NCBI GenBank assembly: GCA_964019415.1 | Contig: OZ025890.1 | Span: 1,121,458-1,185,457, forward strand | Length of the DNA stretch: 64,000 bases | Direction of reading: 5' to 3' | From: Ianthella basta | Lineage: Eukaryota; Porifera; Demospongiae; Verongiida; Ianthellidae | The notes under the pieces: generated by a model | The model's database searches: none | Seen by the model: the letters and a program-made list of their open reading frames with translations, nothing else | What the model was told of the DNA's origin: nothing | In this document: piece after piece, positions 55,601 to 64,000 of the stretch | Layout of the letters: the number at the start of each line of letters is the position of its first letter | Position numbering within the stretch: position 1 is the first letter of the stretch | Translations under genes and position numbers: made by a program

Positions 55601-58600
55601 GTGTACTAGGGGGACACTACGTATTAAATGGGTAATGTCCTAGGGGGACACTACGTATTAAATGGGTAGTGTACTAGGGGGACACTACGTATTAAATGGG
55701 TAATGTCCTAGGGGGACACTACGTATTAAATGGGTAGTGTACTAGGGGGACACCACGTATTAAATGGGTAGTGTACTAGGGGGACACTACGCATTAAATG
55801 GGTAGTGTACTAGGGGGACACTACGCATTAAATGGGTAGTGTACTAGGGGGACACTACGCATTAAATGGGTAGTGTACTAGGGGGACACTATGTATTAAA
55901 TGGGTAGTGTACTAGGGGGACACTACGCATTAAATGGGTAGTGTACTAGGGGGACACTACATATTAAATGGGTAGTGTACAAGGGGGACACTACGCATTA
56001 AATGGGTAGTGTACTAGGGGGACACTACGCATTAAATGGGTAGTGTACTAGGGGGACACTACGCATTAAATGGGTAGTGTACTAGGGGGACACTATGTAT
56101 TAAATGGGTAGTGTACTAGGGGGACACTACGCATTAAATGGGTAGTGTACTAGGGGGACACTACGCATTAAATGGGTAGTGTACTAGGGGGACATTATGC
56201 ATTAAATGGGTAGTGTACTAGGGGGACACTACGTATTAAATGGGTAATGTCCTAGGGGGACACTACGTATTAAATGGGTAGTGTACTAGGGGGACACTAC
56301 ATATTAAATGAGTAGTGCACTAGGGGGACACTATGTATTAAATGGGTAGTGTTCTAGGGGGACACTACGCATTAAATGGGTAGTGTACTAGGGGGACACT
56401 ATGTATTAAATGGGTAGTGTACTAGGGGGACACTACGCATTAAATGGGTAGTGTACTAGGGGGACACTACACATTAAATGGGTAGTGTACTAGGGGGACA
56501 CTATGTATTAAATGGGTAGTGTCCTAGGGGGACACTACGCATTAAATGGGTAGTGTCCTAGGGGGACACTAATAAATGGGTAATGTCCTAGGGGGATACT
56601 ACGTATTAAATGGGTAGTGTCCTAGGGGGACACTACACATTAAATGGGTAGTGTACTAGGGGGACACTATGTATTAAATGGGTAGTGTACTAGGGGGATA
56701 CTACGTATTAAATGGGTAGTGTACTAGGGGGACACTATGCATTAAATGGGTACTGTACTAGGGGGACACTACACATTAAATGGGTAGTGTACTAGGGGGA
56801 CACTACGTATTAAATGGGCAGTGTACTAGGGGGACACTACGCATTAAATGGGTACTGTACTAGGGGGACACTATGTATTAAATAGGTAGTGTCCTAGGGG
56901 GACACTACGCATTAAATGGGTAGTGTCCTAGGGGGACACTAATAAATGGGTAATTTCCTAGGGGGATACTACGTATTAAATGGGTAGTGTCCTAAGGGGA
57001 CACTACACATTAAATGGGTAGTGTACTAGGGGGACACTATGTATTAAATGGGTAGTGTCCTAGGGGGATACTACGTATTAAATGGGTAGTGTACTAGGGG
57101 GACACTACATATTAAATGGGCAGTGTACTAGGGGGACACTACGCATTAAATGGGTACTGTACTAGGGGGACACGACGCATTAAATGGGTAGTGTACTAGG
57201 GGGACACTATGTATTAAATGGGTAGTGTCCTAGGGGGACACTACGCATTAAATGGGTAATGTCCTAGGGGGACACTACGTATTAAATGGGTAATGTCCTA
57301 GGGGGACACTACGTATTAAATGGGCAGTGTACTAGGGAGACACTACGTATTAAATGGGTAGTGTACTAGGGGGACACTACACATTAAATGGGTAGTGTAC
57401 TAGGGGGACACTACGTATTAAATGGGTAGTGTACTAGGGGGACACTACGTATTAAATGGGTAATGTCCTAGGGGGACACTACGTATTAAATGGGTAGTGT
57501 ACTAGGGGGACACTACGTATTAAATGGGTAATGTCCTAGGGGGACACTACGTATTAAATGGGTAGTGTACTAGGAAGACACTACGTATTAAATGGGTAGT
57601 GTACTAGGGGGACACTACGCATTAAATGGGTAGTGTACTAGGGGGACACTACGCATTAAATGGGTAGTGTACTAGGGGGACACTATGCATTAAATGGGTA
57701 GTGTACTAGGGGGACACTACATATTAAATGAGTAGTGTACTAGGGGGACACTATGTATTAAATGGGTAGTGTTCTAGGGGGACACTACGCATAAAATGGG
57801 TAGTGTACTAGGGGGACACGACGCACTAAGTGGGTAGTGTACTAGGGGGACACTATGTATTAAATGGGTAGTGTACTAGGGGGACACTACGCATTAAATG
57901 GGTAGTGTACTAGGGGGACACTACACATTAAATGGGTAGTGTACTAGGGGGACACTACGCATTAAATGGGTAGTGTACTAGGGGGACACTACGCATTAAA
58001 TGGGTAGTGTACTAGGGGGACACTACGTATTAAATGGGTAATGTCCTAGGGGGACACTACGTATTAAATGGGTAGTGTACTAGGGGGACACTACGTATTA
58101 AATGAGTAGTGTACTAGGGGGACACTATGTATTAAATGGGTAGTGTACTAGGGGGACACTACGCATTAAATGGGTACTGTACTAGGGGGACACTACGTAT
58201 TAAATGGGTAATGTCCTAGGGGGACACTACGCATTAAATGGGTAGTGTACTAGGGGGACACTATGTATTAAATGGGTAATTTCCTAGGGGGACACTACGT
58301 ATTAAATGGGTAATGTCCTAGGGGGAGACTACGCATTAAATGGGTAGTGTACTAGGGGGACACTACGCATTAAATAGGTAATGTCCTAGGGAAACACTAC
58401 GCATTAAATGGGTAGTGTACTAGGGGGACACTACGCATTACATGGGTAGTGTACTAGGGGGACACTACGTATTAAATGGGTAGTGTACTAGGGGGACACT
58501 ACGCATTAAATGGGTAGTGTACTAGGGGGACACTACGTATTAAATGGGTAGTGTACTAGGGGGACACTACGTATTAAATGGGCAATGTCCTAGGGGGACA

Positions 58601-60235
58601 CTACGTATTAAATGGGTAATGTCCTAGGGGGACACTACACATTAAATGGGTAGTGTACTAGGAGGACACTACGCATTAAATGGGTAGTGTACTAGGGGGA
58701 CACTACGTATTAAATGGGTAATGTCCTAGGGGGACACTACGTATTAAATGGGTAATGTCCTAGGGGGACACTACGTATTAAATGGGTAGTGTCCTAGGGG
58801 AACACTACGTATTAAATGGGTAATGTCCTAGGGGGACACTACGTATTAAATGGGTAGTGTACTAGGGGGACACTACGCATTAAATGGGTAGTGTCCTAGG
58901 GGGACACTACGTATTGAATGGGTAGTGTACTAGGGGGACACTACGTATTAAATGGGTAGTGTACTAGGGGGACACTACGCATTAAATGGGTAGTGTACTA
59001 GGGGGACACTACGCATTAAATGGGTAGTGCACTAGGGGGACACTACGCATTAAATGGGTAGTGCACTAGGGGGACACCACGCATTAAATGGGTAGTGTAC
59101 TAGGGGGACACCACGCATTAAATGGGTAGTGTACTAGGGGGACACTACGCATTAAACGGGTAGTGTACTAGGGGGACGCTACGTATTAAATGGGTAGTGA
59201 ACTAGGGAAACACTACGTATTAAATGGGTAGTGCACTAGGGAGACACTACGCATTAAATGGGCAGTGTACTAGGGGGACACTACGCATTAAATGAATAGT
59301 GTCCTAGGGGGACACTACGTATTAAATGGGTAGTGTACTAGGGGGACACTACGCATTAAATGGGTAGTGTCCTAGGGGGACACAACGTATTAAATGGGTA
59401 GTGCACTAGGGGGACACAACGTATTAAATGGGTAGTGTACTAGGGGGACACCACGTATTAAATGGGTAGTGTACTAGGGGGACACTACGTATTAAATGGG
59501 TAGTGTACTAGGGGGACACTACGCATTAAATGGGTAGTGTACTAGGGGGACACTACGTATTAAATGGGTAGTGCACTAGGGGGACACTATGTATTAAATG
59601 GGTAGTGTACTAGGGGGACACCACGTATTAAATGGGTAGTGTACTAGGGGGACACTACGCATTAAATGGGTAGTGCACTAGGGGGACACTACGCATTAAA
59701 TGGGTAGTGTACTAGGGGGACTTGACGTATTAAATGGGTAGTGTACTAGGGGACACGACGCATTAAATGGGCAGTGTACTAGGGGGACACGACGCATTAA
59801 ATGGGTAGTGTACTAGGGGGACACTACGCATTAAATGGGTAGTGTACTAGGGGGACACTACGCATTAAATGGGTAGTGTACTAGGGGGACTTGACGTATT
59901 AAATGGTTAGTGTACTAGGGGGACACGACGCATTAAATGGGTAGTGTACTAGGGGGACACGACGCATTAAATGGGTAGTGTACTAGGGGGACACTACGTA
60001 TTAAATGGGTAGTGTCCTAGGGGGACACTACGTATTAAATGGGTAGTGTACTAGGGGGACACCACGTATTAAATGGGTAGTGTACTAGGGACACAATGTA
60101 TTAAATGGGTAGTGTCCTAGGGGGACACTACGTATTAAATGGGTAGTGTCCTAGGGGGACACAACGTATTAAATGGGTAGTGCACTAGGGGGACACAACG
60201 TATTAAATGGGTAGTGTACTAGGGGGACACAGAAT
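49657..60235 (+). repeat. 34-bp satellite array, middle block
   Basis: Continuation of the same array with the same monomer and variants. The stretch from about 57.8 to 60.2 kb carries the same rare variants in the same order as about 42.9 to 45 kb. Shared markers include GTATTGAATGGG, a monomer with AAACGGGTAG followed by GGACGCTACG, and TAGTGAACTAGG. This shows block duplication with an offset of about 14.9 kb. Confidence 0.97.
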
Positions 60236-60262
60236 AATGACCGGATAAGGGAGGTTACACTG
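60236..60262. mobile_element. 27-bp remnant of the pogo-like element's right end
   Basis: AATGACCGGATAAGGGAGGT followed by TACACTG matches the last 27 bases of the element at 49193-49654 with one difference, and is followed by TA. No other part of the element remains. It marks a junction between two satellite blocks. Confidence 0.92.
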
Positions 60263-63200
60263 TACTACGTATTAAATGGGTAGTGTCCTAGGGGGACACT
60301 ACACATTAAATGGGTAGTGTACTAGGGGGACACTATGTATTAAATGGGTAGTGTCCTAGGGGGATACTACGTATTAAATGGGTAGTGTACTAGGGGGACA
60401 CTACATATTAAATGGGCAGTGTACTAGGGGGACACTACGCATTAAATGGGTACTGTACTAGGGGGACACGACGCATTAAATGGGTAGTGTACTAGGGGGA
60501 CACGACGTATTAAATGGGTAGTGTCCTAGGGGGACACTATGTATTAAATGGGTAATGTCCTAGGGGGACACTACGTATTAAAAGGGTAATGTCCTAGGGG
60601 GACACTACGTATTAAATGGGTAGTGTACTAGGGGGACACTACGTATTAAATGGGTAATGTCCTAGGGGGACACTACGTATTAAATGGGTAGTGTACTAGG
60701 GGGACACTACGTATTAAATGGGTAATGTCCTAGGGGGACACTACGTATTAAATGGGTAGTGTACTAGGGGGACACTACGTATTAAATGGGTAGTGTACAA
60801 GGGGGACACTACGCATTAAATGGGTGGTGTACTAGGGGGACACTACGCATTAAATGGGTAGTGTACTAGGGGGACACTACGCATTAAATGGGTAGTGTAC
60901 TAGGGGGACACTACGCATTAAATGGGTAGTGTACTAGGGGGACACTACGCATTAAATGGGTAGTGTACTAGGGGGACACTATGTATTAAATAAGTAGTGT
61001 ACTAGGGGGACACTACGCATTAAATGGGTAGTGTACTAGAAGGACACTACGCATTAAATGGGTAGTGTACTAGGGGGACACTATGCATTAAATGGGTAGT
61101 GTACTAGTGGGACACTACGTATTAAATGGGTAATGTCCTAGGGGGACACTACGTATTAAATGGGTAGTGTACTAGGGGGACACTATGTATTAAATGGGTA
61201 GTGTACTAGGGGGACACTACGCATTAAATGGGTAGTGTACTAGGGGGACACTATGTATTAAATGGGTAGTGTACTAGGGGGACACTACGCATTAAATGGG
61301 TAGTGTACTAGGGGGACACTACACATTAAATGGGTAGTGTACTAGGGGGACACTACGCATTAAATGGGTAGTGTACTAGGGGGACACTATGTATTAAATG
61401 GATAGTGTACTAGGGGGACACTACGCATTAAATGGGTAGTGTACTAGGGGGACACTACACATTAAATGGGTAGTGTACTAGGAGGACATTATGTATTAAA
61501 TGGGTAGTGTCCTAGGGGGACACTACGCATTAAATGGGTAGTGTCCTAGGGGGACACTAATAAATGGGTAATGTCCTAGGGGGATACTACGTATTAAATG
61601 GGTAGTGTCCTAGGGGAACACTACACATTAAATGGGTAGTGTACTAGGGGGACACTATGTATTAAATGGGTAGTGTCCTAGGGGGATACTACGCATTAAA
61701 TGGGTAGTGTACTAGGGGGACACTATGCATTAAATGGGTACTGTACTAGGGGGACACTACATATTAAATGGGTAGTGTACTAGGGGGACACTACGTATTA
61801 AATGGGCAGTGTACTAGGGGGACACTACGCATTAAATGGGTACTGTACTAGGGGGACACTATGTATTAAATGGGTAGTGTACTAGGGGGACACTACGCAT
61901 TAAATGGGTAGTGTCCTAGGGGGACACTACACATTAAATGGGTAGTGTACTAGGGGGACACTATGTATTAAATGGGTAGTGTCCTAGGGGGATACTACGT
62001 ATTAAATGGGTAGTGTACTAGGGGGACACTACATATTAAATGGGCAGTGTACTAGGGGGACACTACGCATTAAATGGGTACTGTACTAGGGGGACACGAC
62101 GCATTAAATGGGTAGTGTACTAGGGGGACACGACGTATTAAATGGGTAGTGTCCTAGGGGGACACTATGTATTAAATGGGTAATGTCCTAGGGGGACTCT
62201 ACGTATTAAATGGGTAATGTCCTAGGGGGACACTACGTATTAAATGGGCAGTGTACTAGGGAGACACTACTTATTAAATGGGTAGTGTACTAGGGGGACA
62301 CTACGCATTAAATGGGTAGTGTACTAGGGGGACACTACGCATTAAATGGGTAGTGTACTAGGGGGACACTACGTATTAAATGGGTAGTGTACTAGGGGGA
62401 CACTACGTATTAAATGGGTAATGTCCTAGGGGGACACTACGTATTAAATGGGTAGTGTACTAGGGGGACACTACGTATTAAATGGGTAATGTCCTAGGGG
62501 GACACTACGTATTAAATGGGTAGTGTACTAGGGGGACACTACGTATTAAATGGGTAGTGTACTAGGGGGACACTACGCATTAAATGGGTAGTGTACTAGG
62601 GGGACACTACGCATTAAATGGGTAGTGTACTAGGGGGACACTACGTATTAAATGGGTAGTGTACTAGGGGGACACTACGCATTAAATGGGTAGTGTACTA
62701 GGGGGACACTACGCATTAAATGGGTAGTGTACTAGGGGGACTCTACGCATTAAATGGGTAGTGTACTAGGGGGACACTATGTATTAAATGGGTAGTGTAC
62801 TAGGGGGATACTACGCATTAAATGGGTAGTGTACTAGGGGGACACTACATATTAAATGGGTTGTGTACTAGGGGGACACTACGCATTAAATGGGTAGTGT
62901 ACTAGGAGGACACTATGCATTAAATGGGTAGTGTACTAGGGGGACACTACGTATTAAATGGGTAATGTCCTAGGGGGACACTACGTATTAAATGGGTAGT
63001 GTACTAGGGGGACACTACATATTAAATGAGTAGTGTACTAGGGGGACACTATGTATTAAATAAGTAGTGTTCTAGGGGGACACTACGCATTAAATGGGTA
63101 GTGTACTAAGGGGACACTACGCATTAAATGGGTAGTGTCCTAGGGGGACACTATGTATTAAATGGGTAGTGTACTAGGGGGACACTACACATTAAATGGG

Positions 63201-64000
63201 TAGTGTACTAGGGGGACACTACATATTAAATGGGTAGTGTACTAGGGGGACACTACGCATTAAATGGGTAGTGTACTAGGGGGACACTACGCATTAAATG
63301 GGTAGTGTACTAGGGGGACACTACGTATTAAATGGGTAATGTCCTAGGGGGACACTACGTATTAAATGGGTAGTGTACTAGGGGGACACTACGTATTAAA
63401 TGAGTAGTGTACTAGGGGGACACTATGTATTAAATGGGTAGTGTACTAGGGGGACACTACGTATTAAATGGGTACTGTACTAGGGGGACACTACGTATTA
63501 AATGGGTAATGTCCTAGGGGGACACTACGCATTAAATGGGTAGTGTACTAGGGGGACACTATGCATTAAATGGGTAGTGTACTAGGGGGACACTATGTAT
63601 TAAATGGGTAATGTCCTAGGGGGACACTACGTATTAAATGGGTAATGTCCTAGGGGGACACTACGCATTAAATGGGTAGTGTACTAGGGGGACACTACGC
63701 ATTAAATGGGTAATGTCCTAGGGGGACACTACGCATTAAATGGGTAGTGTACTAGGGGGACACTACGCATTAAATGGGTAGTGTACTAGGGGGACACTAC
63801 GCATTAAATGGGTAGTGTACTAGGGGGACACTACGTATTAAATGGGCAATGTCCTAGGGGGACACTACGTATTAAATGGGTAATGTCCTAGGGGGACACT
63901 ACACATTAAATGGGTAGTGTACTAGGGGGACACTACGCATTAAATGGGTAGTGTACTAGGGGGACACTACGTATTAAATGGGTAATGTCCTAGGGGGACA
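60263..64000 (+). repeat. 34-bp satellite array, right block, running off the window
   Basis: The order of monomer variants after 60263 copies the order after 49655, including ACACATT, ATGTATT, the GGGGGATACTACG monomer, then ACATATT with GGGCAG, then the two ACGACG monomers. A rare TAAGTAG monomer lies at 50586 and again near 60990. This block therefore duplicates the DNA to the right of the transposon. The array does not end inside the window. Confidence 0.97.

Noticed and set aside
36591-64000. CRISPR-like array (34-bp repeated unit)
   Set aside because: Units are contiguous with no unique spacers and the setting is an intron-rich animal genome. It is a tandem satellite.
36591-64000. Telomeric repeat
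   Set aside because: The monomer is 34 bp and contains no TTAGGG-type short repeat.

Overview
The window is nuclear DNA of a metazoan. It carries intron-rich genes with GT-AG introns, a Piwi gene, cilium genes (tektin, TMEM17), an SH2/SH3/PX signalling scaffold, many (CA)n tracts and minisatellites, and several short inverted-repeat transposons. The mix of animal-specific families with compact introns suggests an invertebrate, perhaps a sponge or another early-branching animal. The species cannot be named from the sequence alone. No rRNA, tRNA, CRISPR array or bacterial-type operon was seen.

Layout. 1-4455 (minus): the N-terminal two thirds of a Piwi-clade Argonaute, running off the left edge before its catalytic domain. 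5778-26005 (minus): one long gene of 20 coding exons. Every splice phase matches, and the 3,915 coding bases give a 1,304-residue protein with the order PX, SH3, SH3, long YxxP/RPLP-rich linker, SH3-like, SH2. 26225-27989 (plus): a complete tektin-1 in 5 exons, head-to-head with the scaffold gene across 219 bp that contain a perfect RFX X-box. 28087-29695 (minus): complete TMEM17, tail-to-tail with tektin. 29773-30787 (plus): a small CCDC86/Cgr1 homologue, head-to-head with TMEM17 across 77 bp. 31250-36436 (minus): a protein of about 14 WD40 blades ending in the CaaX box CILL; its 5' end is uncertain.

From 36591 to the right edge, over 27 kb, the window is a satellite of roughly 790 copies of a 34-bp monomer. 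Each monomer contains a hairpin. The array has higher-order structure and carries a 462-bp pogo-like element with a TA target duplication. A 27-bp remnant of the same element end lies 10.6 kb further on, so the array was rearranged by block duplication after the insertion. A short copy of the array's left edge also sits in an intron of the neighbouring WD40 gene.

Functional grouping. Tektin-1 and TMEM17 are both cilium genes and lie within 100 bp of each other tail-to-tail. The scaffold and CCDC86 share divergent promoters with them. The introns are unusually rich in tandem repeats, and several (GT)n tracts begin at or within a few bases of 5' splice sites.
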